Shown: piece by piece, positions 27,810 through 35,360 of the stretch
Numbering within the stretch: position 1 is the first letter of the stretch
How the letters are laid out: each line of letters opens with the position of its first letter
Source: Allobogoriella alba
GTDB taxonomy: Bacteria > Actinomycetota > Actinomycetes > Actinomycetales > Actinomycetaceae
Reading direction: 5' to 3'
Assembly: GCF_042665525.1 (NCBI RefSeq)
Contig: NZ_JBHTCQ010000005.1
Span: forward strand, 124,001 to 188,000
DNA: 64,000 nt
Made by a program: the position numbers and the translations under genes
The notes under the pieces: generated by a model
Seen by the model: the letters and a program-made list of their open reading frames with translations, nothing else
What the model was told of the DNA's origin: nothing
The model's database searches: none

Positions 27810-28925
27810 CTACAGGTGGCGCTCGTCCGGGCCGTCGTACTCGCTCAGCGGCCGGATGAGGGAGTTGTCCGCGGCCTGCTCCATGACGTGCGCGGTCCAT
27901 CCGGTGACCCGCGATGCGACGAACAGCGGCGTGAAGGTCGCGGTGTCGAAGCCCATCAGGTGGTACGCCGGCCCGGACGGGTAGTCCAGGTTGGGCTTGA
28001 TGTTCTTCCGCTCCCCCATCGCCGTCTCGAGCCGGGTGTACAGGTCCAGGACGTCCGGGCGCCCGTAGTGCTCGACCAGCCGCTCCAGCGCGGCCCTCAT
28101 CGTCGGCACTCGCGAGTCGCCCTTCTTGTACACGCGGTGCCCGAAGCCCATGATCTTGCGCTTCTCCGCGAGCGCCCGCTCGAGCCACGGCTCGGCGTTC
28201 TCGGCCGATCCGATCTCGTCGAAGACGTGCATCACGGCCTCGTTGGCGCCACCGTGCAGCGGCCCCTTGAGCGCACCGATCGCCCCCACGACGGCGGAGT
28301 ACAGGTCGGCCATGGTCGAGGTGATCACCCGGGCGGTGAAGGTCGAGGCGTTGAAGGAGTGCTCGGCGTACAGGATCAGCGAGACCCGGAACGCGTCCAC
28401 CACGACGGGATCAGGGACCTCCCCGAAGGTCATGCGCAGGAAGTTCTCCGCATAGTCGAGGTCCTCGTCGGGCGGCACGAGGTCCTCACCACGGCGGCGG
28501 CGTTGGTCGTACGCCACGACCGCGGGCAGCTGGGCGAGCAGCCGCACCGACTTCGCAAGGTCGGCGTCCGGGGACGCGTCGCCCGCCGACGGATCCTGCG
28601 CGCCGACCAGCGACACGGCAGTGCGCAGCACGTCCATCGGGTGCGCCGTGGTCGGCGTCCGGTCGACCAGGTCCCGGACGTCGTCGGACAGCGCCCGGTT
28701 CGCCCGCTCGGTCTCCTGCAGCGTGTCGAGCTGCTCGTCGGACGGCAGCTCGCCGTGCCACAGCAGCCAGGCGACCTGCTCGAAGGAGCACTCCGCGGCG
28801 AGCTCCTGGACGGGATAGCCCCGGTACAGCAGGGAGTTCGTCTCCGGATTGACCTTGCTGATCGCCGTCGTGTCGGCGACCACGCCGGCCAGACCTTTGT
28901 GGATCTCGGGGGCGGTGCTGCTCAT
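27810..28925 (-). CDS. prpC: 2-methylcitrate synthase / citrate synthase
   Basis: Condenses propionyl-CoA with oxaloacetate (and often acetyl-CoA too), entry to the methylcitrate cycle. The 371-residue protein, shorter than the TCA citrate synthase, has EIHKGLAGVVADTTAISKV, the catalytic His regions GPLHGGANEAVMHVFDEIG and GFGHRVYKKGDSR, and RPDVLDLYTRLETAMGE. The ATG at 28925 has AGGAG seven bases upstream. It follows prpB by 52 bp. The grouping with prpB and prpD, not sequence alone, points to the methylcitrate role. Confidence 0.95.
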   Translation of the reverse strand: MSSTAPEIHKGLAGVVADTTAISKVNPETNSLLYRGYPVQELAAECSFEQVAWLLWHGELPSDEQLDTLQETERANRALSDDVRDLVDRTPTTAHPMDVLRTAVSLVGAQDPSAGDASPDADLAKSVRLLAQLPAVVAYDQRRRRGEDLVPPDEDLDYAENFLRMTFGEVPDPVVVDAFRVSLILYAEHSFNASTFTARVITSTMADLYSAVVGAIGALKGPLHGGANEAVMHVFDEIGSAENAEPWLERALAEKRKIMGFGHRVYKKGDSRVPTMRAALERLVEHYGRPDVLDLYTRLETAMGERKNIKPNLDYPSGPAYHLMGFDTATFTPLFVASRVTGWTAHVMEQAADNSLIRPLSEYDGPDERHL

Positions 28926-28977
28926 GTCTCGCTCCTTCGCGGCAGGGGGCCAGGGCCCGGCAGGGATGTCCATCCCC

Positions 28978-29874
28978 TCAGGGCTCGTACGTGAAGATCT
29001 GGTTGTCGAAGGCGTTGTACCCGGCGTAGTCCACCAGCTCGTACAGCCGGGAACGGTGCTGCATCCCGGGAACCTCGGAGCGCAACGACCCCTCGGCTGC
29101 CAGGGTGTCCAGCGCCCGTTCGGCCGCGCCCATCGCCACCCGCAGCAGCGAGACCGGGTAGATGACGATCCGGATCCCGGCGGACGCGAGCTGCTCGGTC
29201 GTGAAGAGCTCGGACTTGCCGAACTCGGTCATGTTCGCCAGCACCGGCACCTCGACGGCCGACGCCACCGCCTCGAACTCGCCCAGATCGGCCATGGCCT
29301 CCGGGAAGACGGCGTCGGCACCGGCGTCGACGAGCGCCTTCGCCCGGTCGACGGCCGAGCTCAGCCCTTCGACGGCGCGGACGTCGGTCCGGGCCATGAT
29401 CAGCAGGTTCGGGTCCCGTCGGGCATCGGCCGCCGCGCGGATCCGCCTGAGCGCCTCCGACTCGGCCACCACCTGCTTGCCGTCAAGGTGGCCGCAGCGC
29501 TTGGGGTTGACCTGGTCCTCGATGTGCAGGCCGGCCACCCCGGCGTCCTCGAGCGTCTGCACGGTGCGGGCCACGTTCATCGGCTCGCCGAACCCGGTGT
29601 CGGCGTCGACGAGGGCCGGCAGGTCGGTCATCCGGGCGATCTGCCCGCTGCGGCCCGCGACCTCCGTGGCCGTCGTGAGCCCGATGTCCGGCAGCCCGAG
29701 GTCGGCGGACAGCACGGCGCCGGAGATGTAGACGCCCTCGAAGCCCTTCTCCTGGATGAGGCGCGCCGAGAGGGGGTTGAACGCTCCGGGGAAGCGCAGC
29801 AGCGCGCTCGACTGCTCCAGCTCACGGCGCAGACCGGCGCGCTTCTCGGCGGCCGAGGTCGACGCGTACAGCAT
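28978..29874 (-). CDS. prpB: 2-methylisocitrate lyase
   Basis: Splits 2-methylisocitrate into succinate and pyruvate, last step of propionate breakdown. The 298-residue TIM-barrel protein has PGAFNPLSARLIQEKGFEG, VDADTGFGEP, HIEDQVNPKRCGHLDGK with the catalytic Cys in the KRCGH signature, and MARTDVRAVEG. The ATG at 29874 shares a base with the prpD stop (TGATG) and has GGAGGGG upstream, so it is coupled to prpD. Confidence 0.96.
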   Translation of the reverse strand: MLYASTSAAEKRAGLRRELEQSSALLRFPGAFNPLSARLIQEKGFEGVYISGAVLSADLGLPDIGLTTATEVAGRSGQIARMTDLPALVDADTGFGEPMNVARTVQTLEDAGVAGLHIEDQVNPKRCGHLDGKQVVAESEALRRIRAAADARRDPNLLIMARTDVRAVEGLSSAVDRAKALVDAGADAVFPEAMADLGEFEAVASAVEVPVLANMTEFGKSELFTTEQLASAGIRIVIYPVSLLRVAMGAAERALDTLAAEGSLRSEVPGMQHRSRLYELVDYAGYNAFDNQIFTYEP

Positions 29875-31409
29875 CAGAAGATCCCCTCCGGGGCGCTCGC
29901 CCCGGCGAGCAGCTCGGGCGGCGCCACCACCGTGAGCTCGGCGAGCTCCTCGCCCCGCAGCTCGGGCAGCCGCTGGGCGACGTCGAGGAACCGGTCGATC
30001 TCGGCGTCGGGCAGCACACCGGATGCGAGGGTGCGGAACTTCTCGACGTACTGCTCGCGGCCGAACGGCCGCGCACCATACGGGTGGGCGTCGGCGAGCG
30101 CGATCTCCTCCACGATCCTGGTGCCGTCCGCCAGGTCGATCTCCACCCGGCCACCGAACGCCTTCTCGTCCGGGTCGCTCGAGTGGTACCGGCGGGTCCA
30201 CTCCGGGTCTTCCGCGGTCGTGATCTTGCGCCACAGGCCCACCGTGTCCGGGCGGGCCGCCCGCTCCGGCGTGTAGGAGTCGACGTGGTGCCACCCGCCG
30301 TCCTGCAGGGCGACGGCGAAGATGTACGGGATCGAGTGGTCGAGGGTCTCGCGCGAGGCGGCCGGGTCGTACTTCTGCGGGTCGTTGGCGCCCGAGCCGA
30401 TGACGTAGTGGGTGTGGTGCGAGGTGTGGATGACGACGCTGACGATGTCCTCGACAGCGCCCGGGCCGGCCAGCTCCGGACGCTCGCGGTGCAGGCGGCG
30501 GGCCAGGTCGATGAGTGCCTGCGACTGGTACTCCGCCGAGTGCTCCTTGGTGTAGGTCTCGAGGATGCCGCGCTTCGGCTCGCCCGGCCCGGGCAGCGGC
30601 ACCCGGTAGTGCGCCTCCGGCCCGTCCAGCAGCCACGCGATGACGCCGTCCTCACCCTCGTAGATCGGGGTGGGCGAGGTCTGGCCGCGCATCGCCCGGT
30701 CCACCGCCTCGACGGCGACCTTGCCGGCGAACGCCGGGGCGTGCGCCTTCCACGTGGAGATCTCGCCCTTGCGGGACTGCCGGGTCGCCGTCGTCGTGTG
30801 CAGGGCCTGGCCCACTGCCTGGAAGATCACCTCCGGCGGCAGCCCGAGCAGCGTGCCGATCCCGGCTGCGGCGGACGGGCCGAGGTGGGCGACGTGGTCG
30901 ATCTTGTGCTTGTGCAGGCTGATCGCCCGGACCAGGTCCACCTGGATCTCGTAGCCGGTGGCAATGCCACGGACCAGGGCGGCGCCGTCGAGCGAGCGCG
31001 CGGAGGCGAGGTGCTGGGCGACGGCGAGGACGGGCGGGATGTTGTCACCGGGGTGGGAGTACTCGGCCGCGAGGAAGGTGTCGTGGTAGTCGAGCTCGCG
31101 GACCGCGACGCCGTTCGCCCAGGCCGCCCACTCCGGGCTGACCCGTTCGGCCGCCGGGACGCCGAACACGGTCGCGCCGGGTGTGTACGGGTGCGCGAGC
31201 GCCTGGGCACGCGCCGCCACGATCGGCGCCCGGACCAGGGACGCCGTCGCCACCGAGGCGTTGTCGATCACCCGGTTGATGACCATGTCGACGACGTCGT
31301 CGTCGACGTCGACGGGGTCGGCGGCGACCTCCGCGATCTTCCAGGCGAGCTGGTCCTCGCGGGCGAGGTTGTCGCTGGACGGGTGGACCCGGACGTCGTG
31401 CGTGATCAC
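29874..31409 (-). CDS. prpD: 2-methylcitrate dehydratase
   Basis: Dehydrates 2-methylcitrate to 2-methyl-cis-aconitate. The 511-residue MmgE/PrpD-family protein has SVATASLVRAPIVAAR, YHDTFLAAEYSHPGDNIPPVLAVAQ, KIDHVAHLGPSAAAGIGTLLGL, STWKAHAPAFAGKVAVEA and AALDHSIPY-like DHSIPYIFAVALQDG. The start is a GTG at 31409 with GGGGA directly against it, so the mRNA may be nearly leaderless or the start may lie a little further in. First gene of prpD-prpB-prpC. No prpR-type regulator is present. Confidence 0.95.
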   Translation of the reverse strand: MITHDVRVHPSSDNLAREDQLAWKIAEVAADPVDVDDDVVDMVINRVIDNASVATASLVRAPIVAARAQALAHPYTPGATVFGVPAAERVSPEWAAWANGVAVRELDYHDTFLAAEYSHPGDNIPPVLAVAQHLASARSLDGAALVRGIATGYEIQVDLVRAISLHKHKIDHVAHLGPSAAAGIGTLLGLPPEVIFQAVGQALHTTTATRQSRKGEISTWKAHAPAFAGKVAVEAVDRAMRGQTSPTPIYEGEDGVIAWLLDGPEAHYRVPLPGPGEPKRGILETYTKEHSAEYQSQALIDLARRLHRERPELAGPGAVEDIVSVVIHTSHHTHYVIGSGANDPQKYDPAASRETLDHSIPYIFAVALQDGGWHHVDSYTPERAARPDTVGLWRKITTAEDPEWTRRYHSSDPDEKAFGGRVEIDLADGTRIVEEIALADAHPYGARPFGREQYVEKFRTLASGVLPDAEIDRFLDVAQRLPELRGEELAELTVVAPPELLAGASAPEGIF

Positions 31410-31460
31410 TCCCCGAGCCTACCGACGCGCCATGCACCGGCGCGGCCCGGCCCGGTCCCG

Positions 31461-32996
31461 TCAGTCCCGGCGTCCGCTCTCCTCGCCGTCGTGCCGGTGC
31501 GCCCGCTCGTGCCGCTCGCCGAGGTCGTCGGGCGTCTCCTCCGCCACGATCGGCACCTCCGTGCCGGCGGCGTCGACGAGCTTGCCGTCCCGGACGTGGT
31601 CGCCGTCCTCGAGCGCGTCCAGCACCTCGGGGCCGATGTACCGCACGCCCCGTGCCGCGAAGACCGACGGACGCTCCGGCGTCCCGGCCCGCAGGTGGTT
31701 GAAGACCAGGTTCAGCAGCACGGCCATCACGGCCGCCGAGGAGATGCCGGAGTGGAAGATCGTCGTGAACCAGTCCGGGAAGCCGTCGTAGAACGTCGGC
31801 GCGACGATCGGGATCATCCCGAACGCCAGCGACGAGGCCACGATGACGAGGTTCATGTTGCCCTCGTAGTCGACCTTGGCCAGGGTCCGGATGCCCGCGG
31901 CGGCCACCGTCCCGAAGAGGACGACGCCGGCACCGCCGAGCACGGGAGACGGGATGGCCGCGACCACCCGGCCCAGGACCGGCAGCAGGCCGAGCACCAC
32001 CATGATGAGTCCGCCGGCGGAGACCACGAACCGGGACCTGATCCCGGTGATGGCGACCAGCCCGACGTTCTGGGCGAAGGCCGTCTGGGTGAAGGAGTTG
32101 AACACCGGCGCGACCGTGGAGGACAGCATGTCCGCCCGTAGCCCGTCGGCGATCCGCTTCGAGTCGACCTTCGTGCCGATGATCTCCCCGACGGCGAGGA
32201 TGTCGGCCGTCGTCTCGGTCATCGTCACCAGGACGACGATGACCATCGAGATGATGGCGGCGGCCTCGAAGGTCGGCATGCCGAACGCGAAGATCTGTGG
32301 CACCGCCACGACGGCCCCGTCCCCGACGCCGGAGAAGTCCGTCATGCCCAGAGCGGCGGCCACCAGGGTCCCCACGATGATCGCCAGCAGGATCGACAGC
32401 CGCGAGATGCTCGCGACACCGACCTTGGACAGCGCCAGCACGACGACGAAGGTGAGGAAGGCGAGCCCGATGTTCGCCGTCGAGCCGTAGTCGGGGGCCT
32501 CCGCGTCGCCGCCCATCGCCCAGCCCGCCGCCACCGGCATGAGGGTGAGGCCGATTGTCGTGATCACGACCCCGGTGACCACCGGCGGGAAGAAGTGGAT
32601 GATCTGGGCGAAGAACGGCGCGGCGATCAGACCGACGGCACCGGCGACGATGACCGCACCGATCACGGCGGGAAACCCGCCGCCACCGGCGAGGATGGCG
32701 AGCATCGTCGCCACGCCCGCGAACGACACCCCCTGGACGAGCGGGAGACGGGAGCCGAAGAATGGCACGCCCCAGCTCTGCAGGATCGTCGCGGCACCGC
32801 CCACGAACAGGGCGGACGCCACCAGCACCGCGACCTCACCGGGCTCCAGACCCGCCGCCTGACCGACGATGAGCGGGACGGCGATGACACCGCCGTACAT
32901 GGTCAGCACGTGCTGCAGGCCGTACATGAACGACCGGCCGATCGGCAGCCTCTCGTCCTCCGGCCGGGTGGCCGTGGTGGCTGAGGTCGTGGGCAT
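31461..32996 (-). CDS. NCS2 nucleobase:cation symporter (uracil/xanthine/urate permease family)
   Basis: Brings a purine base into the cell with a cation. The 511-residue protein has 12-14 membrane spans and the NCS2 signatures: GLQHVLTMYGGVIAVPLIVG at the N-terminus, QSWGVPFFGSRLPLVQGVSF, the substrate/ion residues in TETTADILAVGEIIG, and the SFTQTAFAQNVGLVAITGIRSR box. The last 75 residues are a charged cytoplasmic tail rich in His, Glu and Arg. The ATG at 32996 has AGGAGG upstream. It ends the xdhA-xdhB-xdhC-guaD-microprotein-permease operon, so xanthine, urate or guanine is the likely cargo. Confidence 0.9.
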   Translation of the reverse strand: MPTTSATTATRPEDERLPIGRSFMYGLQHVLTMYGGVIAVPLIVGQAAGLEPGEVAVLVASALFVGGAATILQSWGVPFFGSRLPLVQGVSFAGVATMLAILAGGGGFPAVIGAVIVAGAVGLIAAPFFAQIIHFFPPVVTGVVITTIGLTLMPVAAGWAMGGDAEAPDYGSTANIGLAFLTFVVVLALSKVGVASISRLSILLAIIVGTLVAAALGMTDFSGVGDGAVVAVPQIFAFGMPTFEAAAIISMVIVVLVTMTETTADILAVGEIIGTKVDSKRIADGLRADMLSSTVAPVFNSFTQTAFAQNVGLVAITGIRSRFVVSAGGLIMVVLGLLPVLGRVVAAIPSPVLGGAGVVLFGTVAAAGIRTLAKVDYEGNMNLVIVASSLAFGMIPIVAPTFYDGFPDWFTTIFHSGISSAAVMAVLLNLVFNHLRAGTPERPSVFAARGVRYIGPEVLDALEDGDHVRDGKLVDAAGTEVPIVAEETPDDLGERHERAHRHDGEESGRRD

Positions 32997-33036
32997 GGTG
33001 CCTCCTCGTCGAGACGTCGGTGGGGTGGGTCGGGGG

Positions 33037-33219
33037 TCAGGTGGCGAGGAACAGGTCGCGCGCCACGAGCAGCGCGGCGACGACGTAGAGGATGGCACGG
33101 ACCTCACGTCCCCGGCCGGTGAGGTCTCTGATCGCGCAGCAGGCGATCGTGCCGAAGGAGCGGTCGAGGACCGGCGGGCGCCGGCTCGTCTGCGGCGTCG
33201 TCGTGGTCGAGACGCTCAT
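33037..33219 (-). CDS. 60-residue microprotein coupled to guanine deaminase, unknown function
   Basis: I do not recognise this protein. It begins at the ATG that overlaps the guaD stop (ATGA), with GGAG six bases before it, and ends 40 bp before the permease. The N-terminal 20 residues are polar (MSVSTTTTPQTSRRPPVLDR), followed by SFGTIACCAIRDLTGRGREV with a Cys pair, and a C-terminal hydrophobic helix (about residues 43-57, ILYVVAALLVARDLF). Ribosome site, overlap and operon position argue that it is expressed. It could be a membrane accessory of the permease or a regulator of guanine deaminase; both are guesses. Confidence 0.65.
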   Translation of the reverse strand: MSVSTTTTPQTSRRPPVLDRSFGTIACCAIRDLTGRGREVRAILYVVAALLVARDLFLAT

Positions 33220-34523
33220 GCGTTCTCCAGCTCGGTCCGGCGGGAGGCCGTCACGGCCTCCCCGGCGACCCACGTCCGGGCGACGTCCGCGGGTCCCCCG
33301 AGCGTGATGGTCCTGGCGAGCGCGTCGGCCGGGTCGGCGGCGTGACGCAGGGCGACGTCGAGCGTGCTGTCGCGGGCCGGTCGGACCCAGACGGCGTCGA
33401 ACGCCTTGCCGACGGACAGGTCGCCGACCGTGTCCGCCAGCCCGAGCGCCTGCGCCCCGGACCGGGTGGCGAGGTGCAGCAGCGCGGCGGGGCCGAGCTC
33501 GGCCCCCTCGGGATGGAGGTGCTGCAGGAGGCACGCCTGCAGCGCCTCCTTGAGCAGGCAGAAGCCCGTCCCGGCCCCGACGTCGGACCCGAGGGCGAGA
33601 CTCACGCCGGCGGCGAGATGGTCGCGCATCGGGAAGATCCCGCTGCCGAGCGCCGCGTTCGACGTCGGGCAGTGCGCGACGGCGGTGCCGGTCTCGGCGA
33701 GCCTGGCGAGCTCGGCCGCGGTCGGGTGGACGTCGTGCGCCCACACCGAACGTCGGGTGACGAGGCCGTGCCGGTCGTACGCGTCGAGGTAGCCCGGCAC
33801 CCCGAAGAGCTCGCGGACCTGGGCGACCTCGTCGCGGTTCTCGTTGAGGTGGCTCGTCACCCACACCCCGTCGACCGCGTCGACGACGGCGGCGCACGCG
33901 TCGAGCATCGCCTCCCCGGCCGAGAGGGCGAACCGGGGCGTGACCGCGTAGCGCAGCCGGCCGGAGCCGTGCCACCGCGTGGCCAGGGCGACCGACTCCT
34001 CGACGGCGCGTTGCGGGGTCGTGAGCAGCTCCTCGGGCAGGGTGACGTCGGAGAGCACCAGGCCCGCGGTGATCCGCAGGCCGCTGGCCGCGGCCGCCGG
34101 GAAGAACTGGTCCATCGCGCCGGCGAAGTGCGAACCGAACACCAGGGCCGTCGTCGTCCCGGCGCCGGCGAGCCCGGTGAGGAACTCGGTGGCGACCCTC
34201 GCCGCGTACCCCGGCTCGGCGAGCCGCGCCTCCTCCGGCAGGGCCCGCTCCCGCAGCCAGTCCAGCAGTGGCAGGCCGACCCCGCCGACCACCCGGACCT
34301 GCGGGTAGTGCACGTGGGTGTCGACCAGCCCGGGCAGGAGCACGCCCTCGGTGAGGTCGACGACGTCGTGGTCGGGGAACCGCGTACGGGCGTCCGCCCG
34401 GTCGGTGCGTGCGACGACCGTGCCGTCCTCCACGACGAGCGCGATGCCGGACGCGGCGCGCAGGCGCGGCTCGAGCATGGTCTCGCCGGGGGTGTCGAGG
34501 ACCGTGGCGAGATACACCGTCAC
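33216..34523 (-). CDS. guaD: Guanine deaminase (amidohydrolase family)
   Basis: Deaminates guanine to xanthine. The 435-residue amidohydrolase has the metal motif PGLVDTHVHYPQ, then WVTSHLNENRDE, the HDVHPT and AVAHCPTSNAALGSG blocks, and GSDVGAGTGFCLLKEALQA, all characteristic of bacterial GuaD. The start is a GTG overlapping the xdhC stop (GTGA). It sits between xanthine dehydrogenase genes and a purine permease, which supports guanine over other cyclic amidines. Confidence 0.9.
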   Translation of the reverse strand: MTVYLATVLDTPGETMLEPRLRAASGIALVVEDGTVVARTDRADARTRFPDHDVVDLTEGVLLPGLVDTHVHYPQVRVVGGVGLPLLDWLRERALPEEARLAEPGYAARVATEFLTGLAGAGTTTALVFGSHFAGAMDQFFPAAAASGLRITAGLVLSDVTLPEELLTTPQRAVEESVALATRWHGSGRLRYAVTPRFALSAGEAMLDACAAVVDAVDGVWVTSHLNENRDEVAQVRELFGVPGYLDAYDRHGLVTRRSVWAHDVHPTAAELARLAETGTAVAHCPTSNAALGSGIFPMRDHLAAGVSLALGSDVGAGTGFCLLKEALQACLLQHLHPEGAELGPAALLHLATRSGAQALGLADTVGDLSVGKAFDAVWVRPARDSTLDVALRHAADPADALARTITLGGPADVARTWVAGEAVTASRRTELENA

Positions 34524-35359
34524 GGCAGCACCGCCAGGTCGCCGACGTCGTGCGGTCCGGCCGGTGCGGCGTCGGCCTCGAGGCGCAGCAGCAGGTCCGC
34601 GGCGACCGACACTGCAATGACCGCCGGCGACTTTCCGACGAGCGCCGGCAGGCCGATGGGGCAGGTGACCGTGTCGACGGCGGCGGGCTCGTGGCCGCCC
34701 TCGACGAGCCTCTTCCGGAACCGCGCCCACTTCGCGCTCGACCCGATCAGCCCCACCGTGCCGAGGTCGCCGCGACGCAGCGCGGCGTCGCACAGCACCA
34801 TGTCCTCGGCGTGGTCGTGGGTCATCACGTACACGTGCGCGCCGCCGGGGAGGGCGGCGAGGACGGTCTCGGGTGCTGGCGCGTGATCAGCACGCACGTC
34901 CGCCACCTGACCGGCGAGCGCCTGCGCTGCCCGGACCTGCCCGGGACGGGAGTCCACCAGGCGGAGGGCGAGCGGGTGCCGGGCAAGGATCCGGCCCAGC
35001 TCGAGGCCGACGTGCCCGGCGCCGAAGATCGCGACGGTCGGGCGGGCGGGCAGCGGCTCGAGCAGGACCGTGACCACCCCGCCGCAGCACTGTCGTCCGT
35101 GGCGGGTGGTGACACGCTCGTTGAGCGTCATCTCCATCGTCTCGGGTGCGCGAGACCCGGCCGCGAGGATCTCCCTCGCCCGGCCCACGGCGGTCGCCTC
35201 GAGATTGCCGCCGCCGATGCTGTCGTGGCAGTCCTCGGCGGTGACGACCATCTTCGCGCCGGCGTCCCGGGGCGCGTGGCCGCGCACCGTGACGACGGTG
35301 ACGAGGACGGCGTCGCGCCCGTCGGTCCGCGAGCGCCGGAGGGCTTCGAGCCAGTCCAT
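34520..35359 (-). CDS. xdhC: Xanthine dehydrogenase accessory protein XdhC
   Basis: Needed to load sulfurated molybdenum cofactor into xanthine dehydrogenase; not part of the mature enzyme. The 279-residue protein has the XdhC/CoxI N-terminal domain (VTVRGHAPRDAGAKMVV, SIGGGNLEA, GRQCCGG) and a Rossmann-like C-terminal domain (VAIFGAGHVGLELGRIL, VMTHDHAEDM, VGLIGSSAKWARF). The ATG at 35359 starts one base after the xdhB stop. The order xdhA-xdhB-xdhC is standard. Confidence 0.94.
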   Translation of the reverse strand: MDWLEALRRSRTDGRDAVLVTVVTVRGHAPRDAGAKMVVTAEDCHDSIGGGNLEATAVGRAREILAAGSRAPETMEMTLNERVTTRHGRQCCGGVVTVLLEPLPARPTVAIFGAGHVGLELGRILARHPLALRLVDSRPGQVRAAQALAGQVADVRADHAPAPETVLAALPGGAHVYVMTHDHAEDMVLCDAALRRGDLGTVGLIGSSAKWARFRKRLVEGGHEPAAVDTVTCPIGLPALVGKSPAVIAVSVAADLLLRLEADAAPAGPHDVGDLAVLP

Positions 35360-35360
35360 G

